This document shows positions 8,243 through 16,340 of a stretch of DNA of 19,639 nt, in pieces. The translations under genes and the position numbers were made by a program. The notes beneath the pieces are model-generated. The model was not told the DNA's origin. It was given only the letters and a program-made list of their open reading frames with translations, and made no database searches. Every line of letters begins with the position of its first letter. The first letter of the stretch is position 1. Origin of the DNA: DASTPP01 sp035762175 (GTDB taxonomy: Bacteria; Myxococcota_A; Polyangia; Polyangiales; Polyangiaceae); the NCBI GenBank assembly GCA_035762175.1, contig DASTPP010000224.1:1-19639 (forward strand), given 5' to 3'.

Positions 8243-8335
8243 GCGGCCCCGGCCCCCTCGCGCGGGGGCGACCCACGGAGGCGCGTCGCGGCCGACGCGC
8301 GGCGGCCCCGGGCCCCCTCGCGCGGGGGGCGACCC
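8243..8335. repeat. Two near-identical hairpin repeats between convergent genes
   Basis: Two copies (8243-8274 and 8302-8335) start with GCGGCCCC and end with GCGACCC; each contains CCCCCTCGCGCGGGGG, which folds into a G/C stem. They lie in the 156-bp gap between the convergent FHA and lipoprotein genes. They could block transcription from either side, but they lack a U-tract, so a terminator role is only inferred. Confidence 0.5.
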
Positions 8336-8346
8336 GGGCGTCGCGC

Positions 8347-9147
8347 TCAGTTCGTGGCGAAGCAGTAGAACCGACCCGCCCCGCCCCGCTGGGCGAGCGC
8401 GGCGGCGCTGCAGCCCGCCGAGTCGTGGGCCGATTGCCACGAGTTGCGCGGCGGGGTCGCGTCTTGCTGCGGCCCGAGCCCGTCGCTGTGGCCGACCTTC
8501 GCGATGACGTCGTCCGCGTCCGACGTCCAGTTGCTGCAGTGCTTGCCGGCTTCTACGCGGCCCTCGGCCGTCGAGCCGGTGAGGATGTCGTGCTCGTTGG
8601 GGTCGGGCGAGTCGGTCCACTGGCCGTTGATCTTGGCGCCCCGCTCGTCGAGAAAGTCGTCGGCCTCGCCCGTGCGCGCGTGCAGGGCGTCGAGGTTCTC
8701 GGCGATGGTGACGCCGGCCGCGTTCACCCAGGGCCCGGCGCCGATGCGGTCGCGGGCGTTGACGGGCTGGCCGTTGCCGCCGTCTTCGGCGCTCAAATAG
8801 GCGCGCCAGGTCTTGGCGCCGGCGCCCACCGCCGCGGCGAGATCTTGGCATTGCTTGTCGGCGCCGGCGATGCCGCCGAGGTTGCCCGAGTTGGTCTTGC
8901 TCGTGACGAAGAAGGTCATCGTGGCCGCGCCGCCGCCGCCCGAGCCGCCCGTGCCGGAGCCGCCCGTGCCCGAGCCGCCGGTGCCGCCGCCGCCGGTGCC
9001 GGAGCCGCCCGTGCCCGAGCCGCCGGTGCCCGAGCCGCCCGTGCCGCTGGTGCCGGGGTTATCGTCGTCATCGTCGTCGCCCGAGCAAGACGCGGCGCTG
9101 AGGGCGCTCAGGGTGACGAACGTGAGGAGATAAAAAAATCGCTTCAT
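8347..9147 (-). CDS. Secreted lipoprotein with Gly-rich linker and DUF1554 (endostatin/lectin-like) domain
   Basis: 266 residues. An N-terminal signal (MKRFFYLLTFVTLSALSAASC) ends at a candidate lipidated Cys21, though the lipobox (AASC) is looser than the classical LxGC. It is followed by six Asp and eight five-residue units of the SGTGG type (34-73), a surface-spacer style common in myxobacterial lipoproteins. Residues 75-266 match the layout of DUF1554: TFFVTSKTNSGNLGG, GIAGADKQCQDLA, WRAYLS, RIGAGPWVNAAG, GQWTDS, HCSNWTS and a closing FYCFATN. Four cysteines (100, 204, 246, 262) could form two disulfides. In Leptospira, proteins of this family (Len) bind host factors; here a surface-binding role is only a guess. 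The start ATG has GGAG 8 nt upstream. No neighbour suggests a partner. Confidence 0.85.
   Translation of the reverse strand: MKRFFYLLTFVTLSALSAASCSGDDDDDDNPGTSGTGGSGTGGSGTGGSGTGGGGTGGSGTGGSGTGGSGGGGAATMTFFVTSKTNSGNLGGIAGADKQCQDLAAAVGAGAKTWRAYLSAEDGGNGQPVNARDRIGAGPWVNAAGVTIAENLDALHARTGEADDFLDERGAKINGQWTDSPDPNEHDILTGSTAEGRVEAGKHCSNWTSDADDVIAKVGHSDGLGPQQDATPPRNSWQSAHDSAGCSAAALAQRGGAGRFYCFATN
8929..9048 (-). repeat. 15-bp coding minisatellite for the lipoprotein linker
   Basis: Eight in-frame 15-bp units encode five-residue blocks of the Ser-Gly-Thr-Gly-Gly type, residues 34-73 of the lipoprotein. One unit has Gly for Ser and the last has Gly for Thr. Such arrays change length easily by slippage. 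Confidence 0.85.
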
Positions 9148-9252
9148 GCTGAAAACTCCAAAAGCTTGGGGTTCGCTGCAAGGGTGTGGGCCGGCAACCT
9201 ACCACGGGAGCGGGGCGCTGGTGGACCCACCTTACGGTGGCGAAAGGAAGGG

Positions 9253-9285
9253 CGAAATTTCGTTCCATGATCGAAGTTTCGTCCG
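9253..9285. promoter_or_regulatory. Direct repeat CGAARTTTCGT, possible operator
   Basis: CGAAATTTCGTTCC (9253-9266) and CGAAGTTTCGTCCG (9272-9285) are 19 bp apart start to start. The first copy includes a perfect 10-bp palindrome CGAAATTTCG. They lie about 105-140 bp upstream of the lipoprotein start, in a locally AT-richer stretch. A two-site operator is plausible but unproven. Confidence 0.4.
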
Positions 9286-9666
9286 CGCCCGAGGTGGGGC
9301 TCCTCCGTGAGCGAAGGCGCCCGCCCAGGTCGGCCCCTTTGGCGCACGAGCGGTCGGGGGGTATCGATGTTGCTGAGCACGAGGGCGCGTCGGCGTTCGC
9401 GGCGCTCGCGCTCGTGCTCGCGCCAGGTGCTTTGCGCATTCGTGTGGCCCGCGCGGCCGCGTCATGAGCTTCGGCTCACGCCCGCGCAACGCGCAACGCG
9501 GGGCGTAAGGGGTTCGGGGCCCCGATGGGTGCGCCCTGGTGGTTATTGAATTTGCAAGCGGCGGGGGCGAAGAGAAATCATACTAGGTGAAATTCGCTTC
9601 CGGTCTCCGACGACCTCGGGCCGAGGCTGACGCGCGCAGCCTCCGACGCGAGCCCAGGCTTTGCTT

Positions 9667-9692
9667 GGTTCGAACCGGGCTTTTGGCGCCAA
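9667..9692. promoter_or_regulatory. Two adjacent 10-bp palindromes upstream of the HdeD-family gene
   Basis: GGTTCGAACC (9667-9676) and TTGGCGCCAA (9683-9692) are both perfect palindromes, with centres 16 bp apart, 87-113 bp before the HdeD-family start codon. They could bind a dimeric regulator. Nothing else supports this. Confidence 0.4.
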
Positions 9693-9779
9693 CCCTGGCG
9701 AGACCCGGCTACCGGCCGCACCCGGGCGGCCCGGCGGCTTCGTACGCGCGGCCTCGCCCCCGCTCACGGAGACATCCCC

Positions 9780-10355
9780 ATGCCCTCCTTCCCCCTCGCT
9801 AAGAACTGGTGGTCGCTCGCCGCCCGTGGCGCGCTCGCAGTCCTGTTCGGCGTGTTCACGGCGGCCATGCCGGGGCTGACGCTCAGCACGCTGCTGCCGC
9901 TCTTCGGGGCGTACGCGCTGCTCGAGGGCGGCCTCAACCTCGTCGGCGCCTACCGCGCGGGCCGCGACGGCGAGCGCTGGCCGGCGCTCTTGCTCGAGGG
10001 CGCGCTCAGCGTCGTCTGCGGCCTCGTGGCCCTCGTGCAGCCCGAGCTGGGCCTTTCCCGCTTCATTTACCTGCTCGCGTTCTGGGCGGTGGCCACCGGC
10101 GGCCTCGACGTCGTCGCCGGCCTGCGCCTGCACCGGCGGCTCGCGGGCGAGTGGCTGCTCGCGCTGGGCGGGGCCGCCTCGGTCGGCTTCGGCCTGCTGC
10201 TCGTGGCCGCGCCGCGGGCGCTGACCGTCGGGTACTGGCTCGGCGCCTATTCGCTCTTGCTCGGCACGCTGCTCCTCGGGGTGGGTATGCGCCTGCGGGC
10301 GTTCACCGACGATAACGAGCGGGCCAGCCTGAAGCAGCCCATCGAAGAGATCTGA
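9780..10355 (+). CDS. HdeD family (DUF308) integral membrane protein
   Basis: 191 residues, the usual length of HdeD-type proteins. Five to six hydrophobic helices are seen: about 13-32 (RGALAVLFGVFTAAMPGLTL), 36-56, 68-87, 92-114, 122-143 and 147-168. They show the typical repeated pattern with small residues and GxxxLxxGxxxL spacing (GAYALLEGGLNLVGAY). E. coli HdeD is linked to acid resistance at high cell density, but most family members have no tested function. The ATG is supported by GGAG 8 nt upstream. The C-terminus (TDDNERASLKQPIEEI) is polar and probably cytoplasmic. The next gene is convergent, so this one appears to be transcribed alone. Confidence 0.88.
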   Translation: MPSFPLAKNWWSLAARGALAVLFGVFTAAMPGLTLSTLLPLFGAYALLEGGLNLVGAYRAGRDGERWPALLLEGALSVVCGLVALVQPELGLSRFIYLLAFWAVATGGLDVVAGLRLHRRLAGEWLLALGGAASVGFGLLLVAAPRALTVGYWLGAYSLLLGTLLLGVGMRLRAFTDDNERASLKQPIEEI

Positions 10356-10393
10356 GGCCGGGGCGCGAGGGGGGGCTCGGGCCGCGGGGGGGC

Positions 10394-11254
10394 TTACTTC
10401 GCGGCCTCGCCGCGGCCCGCGCGGGCGAGGGCGGCGTACAAGAGCGCGCCGGGCAGCAGGCCGACGAGGGCGGTGCCCACGAGCTCGACGCGCAGCAAGT
10501 GGTCGCGCCCGGCGCCCGGGCCCCAGAAGGTGTAGCCGACGACGGCGGCGTTGCCCCCGAACGCGGCGAGCGCCCCGCCGAGGAGCCCGGCCCAGAGGCG
10601 CCCGGTGCCGCGCGCGAAGAGCGCGCCGCCGAGGGCGCCGAGCGCGCCCGCCGCGCCCGCCACCGCCCAGGGGCCGGTATGGAGGAAGGCGAGGGCGATG
10701 GCGAGGTCGATGACGGCGAGCAGGCTCGGCACGACGCCGGCGACGAGCACCAGCGCGAGGCCGGCGTGCTCGAGCGGGCCGGCGGGCGCGGCGCCGGCCG
10801 GCCGCAGCGGGTTGCGGGGGCCCACGACGGGCCGGCGCACGCGCTCGGTCACCGCGCGGCGCGCGAAGCCCTCGTCCCAGTCGGGCTCGTCGAGCGCCGA
10901 GGGCGGCGCGCCCGAGCGGGGCGTCCCGGGGGCGCCCGAGCGCGGGGGGGACGGCTCGCCGTCGGGGCGCGAGGCGGCCTTGGCGCGCCCGGCTGCCGCC
11001 TGGGCGGAGGCGGCGGGGCCGAGCGCGGCGAGCAGCTCGCTCGCGCTCTTGCCGCGCCGAAACAGCTCGAGCAAGAGCTCGCCCGGCAGCTTGCCGTCTT
11101 GCTTGAGCGCCCGCTTGATGCGCTCGTCGGACCAGCCCTCGCGGCGCAGCAACGTGAGCAAGTTCTCGGCCGCGATGAGCACCTCGATCGTCGAGGCGTC
11201 GGTGTGCTCGAGCAGCGCGGCGAGCACGGCGCCCGCGTTCGCTTTCGGCGGCAT
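10394..11254 (-). CDS. Unrecognised membrane protein: helical N-terminal domain, linker, four membrane helices
   Basis: 286 residues, no family recognised. Residues 1-80 are soluble and predicted helical (LLEHTDASTIEVLIAAENLL, WSDERIKRALKQDGKLPGE, LLLELFRRGKSASELLAAL), resembling a small DNA- or protein-binding helical bundle. A Pro/Ser/Gly linker with the near-repeat PRSGAPGTPRSGAP follows (81-160). Four hydrophobic helices lie at about 164-190, 195-214, 220-242 and 257-278. The ATG at 11254 has no ribosome site. On the minus strand TATAGT sits 9 nt upstream of it, which would suit an almost leaderless transcript. The frame stays open upstream, but that part runs against the cyclophilin gene and is low complexity, so it was not included. 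Confidence 0.75.
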   Translation of the reverse strand: MPPKANAGAVLAALLEHTDASTIEVLIAAENLLTLLRREGWSDERIKRALKQDGKLPGELLLELFRRGKSASELLAALGPAASAQAAAGRAKAASRPDGEPSPPRSGAPGTPRSGAPPSALDEPDWDEGFARRAVTERVRRPVVGPRNPLRPAGAAPAGPLEHAGLALVLVAGVVPSLLAVIDLAIALAFLHTGPWAVAGAAGALGALGGALFARGTGRLWAGLLGGALAAFGGNAAVVGYTFWGPGAGRDHLLRVELVGTALVGLLPGALLYAALARAGRGEAAK

Positions 11255-11263
11255 GGCCCGGGC

Positions 11264-11269
11264 ACTATA
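11264..11269 (-). promoter_or_regulatory. -10-like hexamer TATAGT close to the start codon
   Basis: TATAGT on the minus strand (11269-11264) lies 9 nt before the ATG at 11254. Transcription would be expected to start about 2-3 nt before the ATG. No matching -35 was found at 16-18 bp. Confidence 0.4.
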
Positions 11270-11483
11270 CCGCGCCGCGGGCCGCCCGTGCGGCGCGCGA
11301 GGGCGGGGGCGTCGCCGGGGGGCGCCGGGCGGCCGAGGCGCGCGGGGGCGCTGCCGCGGCGCGTGGATGGCTTGTCGGCGCCGGGCGGGGCCGGCGGGCG
11401 GGGCCTTCGCCGGGGCCCGGACGCGCGAGGCGGGGGCCAGACGTGCGGGGGGGCGGCGGGCGGCGGCGGACAGGTTCGCGGCG

Positions 11484-11525
11484 GCGGGGCTCTTCGGCGC
11501 GGGGGCGGGGCTCTTCGGCGCGGGG
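11484..11525. repeat. Perfect 21-bp tandem duplication upstream of the cyclophilin promoter
   Basis: Two identical 21-bp units (11484-11504 and 11505-11525) share the core GCTCTTCGGCGC. They end 22 bp before the -35 element of the putative promoter. A 21-bp period equals two helical turns, so both copies face the same side of the DNA. Confidence 0.75.
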
Positions 11526-11547
11526 CCGGCGGGCGGGCGCGCGGCGC

Positions 11548-11576
11548 TTGAAGGGGCCGGCGCGAGGGGGTATGGA
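11548..11576 (+). promoter_or_regulatory. Putative sigma70-like promoter of the cyclophilin gene
   Basis: TTGAAG (11548-11553), a 17-bp spacer and TATGGA (11571-11576) form the best promoter match seen in the window. The expected start point is near 11583, giving a leader of about 53 nt that ends in a strong ribosome site. Confidence 0.55.
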
Positions 11577-11635
11577 CGCGGGCTCCGTTTTCGAGCGTGC
11601 CACCTGCGATTGCAGATAAATGAGGAGGCCGGCCC

Positions 11636-12154
11636 ATGGCGAAAAGTTACCCGAAAGCGCCCCCGATGGTCATCGACCAGAAGAAGACCTACCAGGCGGT
11701 GCTCCGCACGGAGAAGGGCGACATCCGCGTGAATTTGTTCGCCGACCGCGCGCCCGTCACGGTCAACAATTTCGTCTTCCTCGCCCGCGACGGGTTCTAC
11801 GACCGCACCACCTTCCACCGGGTCATTCCCGACTTCATGGCCCAGGGCGGCGACCCCGACGGCACCGGCCGGGGCGGCCCCGGCTACAAGTGGGAGGACG
11901 AGCGCAGCGCGCTAGGCATCCCCCACGACGGGGCGGGCGTCCTCAGCATGGCCAACGCCGGCCCGAACACCAACGGCAGCCAGTTCTTCATCACCCACCG
12001 GCCGACCCCGCACCTGAACGGCAAGCACGCCGTCTTCGGCAAGGTCGCCGACGCCGAGAGCTTGAAGGTGCTGATGTCGCTGCGCACGCGCGATCCGGGC
12101 AGCGACGCGCGCCCCGGCGATCGCATCCTGAACGTCGAGATCGTCGAGTCCTGA
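11636..12154 (+). CDS. Cyclophilin-type peptidyl-prolyl cis-trans isomerase
   Basis: 172 residues, a single cyclophilin domain. It would speed proline cis-trans isomerisation during folding. Active-site residues by comparison with human CypA: H61-R62 in FHRVIPDF (R55), F67 (F60), Q70 in MAQGGD (Q63), Q116-F118 in NGSQFFIT (Q111, F113) and the HLNGKHAVFG motif. The position of CypA Trp121 is His126, so cyclosporin binding is expected to be weak, as in many bacterial homologues. There is no signal peptide, so it is cytoplasmic. The start is firm: GAGGAGG lies 7 nt before the ATG. The SDR gene follows 46 bp downstream on the same strand and may be co-transcribed. Confidence 0.95.
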   Translation: MAKSYPKAPPMVIDQKKTYQAVLRTEKGDIRVNLFADRAPVTVNNFVFLARDGFYDRTTFHRVIPDFMAQGGDPDGTGRGGPGYKWEDERSALGIPHDGAGVLSMANAGPNTNGSQFFITHRPTPHLNGKHAVFGKVADAESLKVLMSLRTRDPGSDARPGDRILNVEIVES

Positions 12155-12200
12155 GTCGGGGCGGGCGGGGCGCGGGCGGCGCAAGAGTCGGGAGGCGAGC

Positions 12201-12905
12201 ATGGCGGGCGACGTGGCGGTGGTGGTGGGGGTGGGCGAGGGCATCGGCGGCGCGCTCGTCGAGCGCTTCGCGCGCGACGGCTACCGGGTGGCGGCGATCG
12301 CGCGGTCCGAGGCGCGGGCGAAGGCGGCGGCGGCGCGGGGGGGCGAGGGGGCGAGGGCGTACGCCTGCGACGCGACCGACGAGGCGCAGGTGCGCGCGAC
12401 GTTCGCGGCCGTCCGGGCCGAGCTCGGCGAGCCGTCGGCGCTGCTCTACAACGCCGGCAGCGGCCGCTGGGGCACCTTCGACCAGGTCGCCCCCGCCGAC
12501 TTCGAGCACACCTTCCGGGTCAACGTGCTCGGGCTCTTCCTCGCCGCGCGCGAGGTCGTGCCCGCGATGCGGGCGCGGGGCCGCGGCGTCGTCGGCGTCA
12601 CGGGCGCGACCGCGTCCTGGCGCGGCAAGCCGATGACCACGGCCTTCGCGGCGGGCAAGGCGGCCCAGCGCAGCTTGGCCCAGTCGATGGCGCGCGAGCT
12701 CGGCCCCGCCGGCGTCCACGTCTTTTACGTCGTCGTCGACGGCGTCGTCGACCTGCCGGTGACGCGCGAGCGGGCGCGCGATCTGGCCGACGAGGCCTTC
12801 CTCAAGCCGGCCGACGTCGCCGAGACCTACGCCCTGCTCGCCCGCCAGCCCCGCTCCGCGTGGACCTTCGAGCTCGACGTGCGCCCCGCGGTCGAGCGCT
12901 GGTGA
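12201..12905 (+). CDS. SDR-fold protein (short-chain dehydrogenase family) lacking catalytic Ser and Tyr
   Basis: 234 residues, slightly short for a classical SDR. The N-terminal nucleotide-binding motif GVGEGIG (10-16), a DAT motif (57-59), NAG (84-86) and the catalytic-type Asn108 (FRVNVLG) are present. The usual YxxxK is replaced: F149 and K153 in AFAAGK. The catalytic Ser, 13 residues before, is Ala136 (GATAS, with Thr137 adjacent). The tetrad is therefore N-A-F-K rather than N-S-Y-K, so ordinary hydride-transfer chemistry is doubtful. A group of bacterial SDR-like proteins with AFAxxK at this site appears to exist from memory, so this may be a family trait rather than damage. The start has GGGAGG 5 nt upstream. 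The genes on either side are cyclophilin and a crotonase-fold enzyme. Confidence 0.88.
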   Translation: MAGDVAVVVGVGEGIGGALVERFARDGYRVAAIARSEARAKAAAARGGEGARAYACDATDEAQVRATFAAVRAELGEPSALLYNAGSGRWGTFDQVAPADFEHTFRVNVLGLFLAAREVVPAMRARGRGVVGVTGATASWRGKPMTTAFAAGKAAQRSLAQSMARELGPAGVHVFYVVVDGVVDLPVTRERARDLADEAFLKPADVAETYALLARQPRSAWTFELDVRPAVERW

Positions 12906-13008
12906 GCGGCGGCCGCGGGGCCCGCCGGCGCGCGGCGGGGCCCGGGCGGCGGGGGGCGCGCGCGAAGGGGGCTCGCCAGCGGGCCCGACTTGGGCGAAGG
13001 TGCCGGCC

Positions 13009-13701
13009 ATGAGCGAGCCCCTCTCGTACGCCCTCGAAGGCAAGACCGCCGTCGTCACGATGGACGACGGCAAGGCGAACGCGCTCTCCGAGGCGATGAT
13101 CGCCGGCCTCGTCGCCGCCGTCGCGCGGGCCGAGGCCGAGGCGAGCGCGCTCGCGCTGTTCGGCCGCCCCGAGCGCTTCTGCGCCGGCTTCGACCTGCGG
13201 GTGATGATGAGCAGCCCCGAGGCCGCGCGCGGCATGCTCCGCCAGGGCGCCGACATGCTCCTGCGGCTCTACGGGTGCGCGGTGCCGCTGGTCATCGGGT
13301 GCACGGGGCACGCGCTGGCGGGCGGCGCGCTCGTGCTCCTGACGGGCGACCTGCGCGTCGGGGCCGCCGGCGCCCACCGCGTCGGCCTGAACGAGGTGCA
13401 GATCGGGCTGCCGGTGCCCGTCCTCGCGGCCGAGCTGGCGCGCGCCCGGCTCGCGCCGACCGAGCTCACCCGGGCCACGCTCGGCGCCCACATCTACGGG
13501 CCCGACGAGGCGCGCGCGGCGGGCTACCTCGACGAGGTGGTGCCGGCCGAGCGGGTGCGCGAGCGCGCGCTCGGCGAGGCCGCCCGGCTCGGCGCCCTCG
13601 CGCGCCCGGCCTTCGAGGCGAGCAAGCGGCGGCTGCGGGGCGCCACCATCGAGCTGATTCGCTCGACGCTCGAAGATGATCTGCGCACGCTGCTGGGCTG
13701 A
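13009..13701 (+). CDS. Crotonase-fold enoyl-CoA hydratase/isomerase family protein
   Basis: 230 residues with the crotonase core. Oxyanion-hole segments are RFCAGFDL (56-63) and GHALAGGALVLLTGDLRVG (100-118). Of the two glutamates used by enoyl-CoA hydratase, the first (E144 of the rat enzyme) aligns with a leucine near L109, while the second (E164) is kept as E129 in GLNEVQIGLP. One glutamate at that position is the pattern of delta3-delta2 enoyl-CoA isomerases, so a hydratase label should be treated with care. The ATG at 13009 is chosen because GAAGG lies 8 nt upstream; an in-frame GTG at 13000 falls inside that site. The SDR gene is 103 bp upstream on the same strand. Substrate is likely an acyl-CoA, not further resolved. 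Confidence 0.9.
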   Translation: MSEPLSYALEGKTAVVTMDDGKANALSEAMIAGLVAAVARAEAEASALALFGRPERFCAGFDLRVMMSSPEAARGMLRQGADMLLRLYGCAVPLVIGCTGHALAGGALVLLTGDLRVGAAGAHRVGLNEVQIGLPVPVLAAELARARLAPTELTRATLGAHIYGPDEARAAGYLDEVVPAERVRERALGEAARLGALARPAFEASKRRLRGATIELIRSTLEDDLRTLLG

Positions 13702-13782
13702 CCCTTCGCCCGACGCTCGACGCTCGACGCTCGACGCCCGACGCCCGACGCTCGAGACGATCGGCGCACGCTGCTCGGCGGA
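13665..13782. repeat. Duplicated 3' end of the crotonase-fold gene flanking a heptamer array
   Basis: The last 37 nt of the gene (13665-13701) recur in imperfect form at 13747-13782, 82 bp downstream: one gap and four substitutions, about 86 percent identity. The shared core is GCGCACGCTGCT. The copy has lost the stop codon (GGA for TGA). Confidence 0.7.
13711..13752. repeat. Six-copy heptanucleotide tandem repeat (CGACGCT)
   Basis: Six direct copies of CGACGCT or CGACGCC run without interruption just past the crotonase-fold stop codon. The heptamer also occurs once inside the gene at 13664-13670, so the array probably grew by slippage from the gene's end. It is noncoding. Confidence 0.85.
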
Positions 13783-13786
13783 GCGG

Positions 13787-13811
13787 CCCGGGCGGCGGCG
13801 CCGCGCCCGGG
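13787..13811. terminator. Strong hairpin between convergent genes, possible bidirectional terminator
   Basis: CCCGGGC (13787-13793) pairs with GCCCGGG (13805-13811) around an inner GCGGCGCCGC palindrome. It lies between the crotonase-fold gene and the convergent dnaK-like gene. No U-tract follows, as is common in very GC-rich genomes, so the terminator call is tentative. Confidence 0.4.
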
Positions 13812-13837
13812 CGCGGGCGGAGCGGCCCGGCGCCGGC

Positions 13838-15673
<1,836 letters not shown>

Positions 15674-15690
15674 GCGCCCGCCGCGCGCCC

Positions 15691-16332
15691 TCAGCCCCCC
15701 GAGGGGGCCTTGGCGACGACGACCATGGCCGCCCGCACCAGCCGCTCGCCCATGGCGTAGCCGGCGCGCACCTCGGCCACGACGCTGCCGGGCGGCTGGT
15801 CGGCCGTCTCGACCTGCTGGATGGCCTCGTGCACCTGCGGGTCGAAGGGCGCGCCCGTCGTCGGCACGCGCCGGATGCCGCCGCGCTCGAGCGTGTCGGT
15901 GAACTGCTTGAGGACCATGCCGACGCCGTCGGCGACGGCCTTGACGTCGGTCGCCTGGTGGGCGACGAGCAGCGCGCGCTCGAGGTTGTCGAAGACGGGC
16001 AAGAGGTCGCGCAAGAGCGACTCGCGCCCGCGCCGCTCGGCCTCGTCGAGGTCGCGGCGGGTGCGCTTGCGGAAGTTGTCGAACTCGGCCGCGGTGCGCA
16101 GAAGCTTCTCGCGCGCCTCGGCCGCCTCGGCGCGCAGGGCGGCGGCCGCGTCGGCGGTGCGCGAGACCGTCGGGTCGTCGGCAAAGCCCGCCGGGGGCAG
16201 GCCCTCGGGGGCCGAGGCCTGGGTCGGCCAGTCGTCGTCGTGGGGGCGTTCGCCCTCGGCCCTCGGGGCGTCGGGGGGCGTCGGGCCCTGGCCCTTGGGC
16301 CCCGCGGGCCCCACCGGTTCGGAAGCGCTCAT
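15691..16332 (-). CDS. grpE: GrpE nucleotide exchange factor
   Basis: 213 residues. A disordered Pro/Gly/Asp-rich N-terminus (1-58) is followed by the long dimerising helix (about 60-105, with AEFDNFRKRTRRDLDEAERR), the four-helix part (LLRDLLPVFDNLERALL, VGMVLKQFTDTLERGGI) and the beta-wing (FDPQVHEAIQQVET, VVAEVRAGYAMGERLVRAAMVVVAK). These are the family signature positions. GrpE releases ADP from DnaK, and dnaK follows 17 bp downstream, so the pair is surely one operon. There is no hrcA upstream, no dnaJ downstream and no CIRCE inverted repeat before the start. The ATG has no ribosome site. TATGGT lies 8 nt before it with TTGCGG 16 bp further upstream, suggesting a very short leader. Confidence 0.96.
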   Translation of the reverse strand: MSASEPVGPAGPKGQGPTPPDAPRAEGERPHDDDWPTQASAPEGLPPAGFADDPTVSRTADAAAALRAEAAEAREKLLRTAAEFDNFRKRTRRDLDEAERRGRESLLRDLLPVFDNLERALLVAHQATDVKAVADGVGMVLKQFTDTLERGGIRRVPTTGAPFDPQVHEAIQQVETADQPPGSVVAEVRAGYAMGERLVRAAMVVVAKAPSGG

Positions 16333-16340
16333 GGGCGGCG

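Larger units (their letters stand above)
9148..9779. other. Divergent intergenic region without a supported gene (632 bp)
   Basis: This region separates the lipoprotein gene (minus) from the HdeD-family gene (plus). Short open frames on both strands have no domain, no ribosome site and low-complexity composition. It is less GC-rich than the rest of the window around 9240-9285 and 9540-9600. It holds a CGAARTTTCG direct repeat at 9253-9285 and two 10-bp palindromes at 9667-9692. No convincing promoter pair was found. Confidence 0.65.
11255..11635. other. Divergent intergenic region (381 bp)
   Basis: This region separates the unrecognised membrane protein (minus) from the cyclophilin gene (plus). 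It holds a -10-like site for the minus gene, a perfect 21-bp tandem duplication at 11484-11525 and a good promoter candidate at 11548-11576 for the plus gene. The rest is Arg/Pro-coding low-complexity GC-rich sequence with no supported gene. Confidence 0.7.

Noticed and set aside
8425..9270. A plus-strand open frame with ARAAGAR-type repeats opposite the lipoprotein gene
   Set aside because: It is the antisense of the lipoprotein linker minisatellite; the minus strand has a signal peptide, a domain match and a ribosome site.
9536..9560. Possible sigma54 promoter (GG, then TTGCA) before the HdeD-family gene
   Set aside because: The spacing between GG and GC is 11 nt rather than the required 10, and the gene start is more than 200 bp away.
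9655..9692. tRNA T-arm-like GGTTCGAACC followed by a CCA
   Set aside because: The flanking bases do not form a 5-bp T stem, and no anticodon or acceptor stem pairs upstream.
11620..12636. A 338-codon frame starting at ATG 11620 over the cyclophilin gene
   Set aside because: The ATG lies within the ribosome site of cyclophilin and the product is Arg/Pro-rich without a domain.
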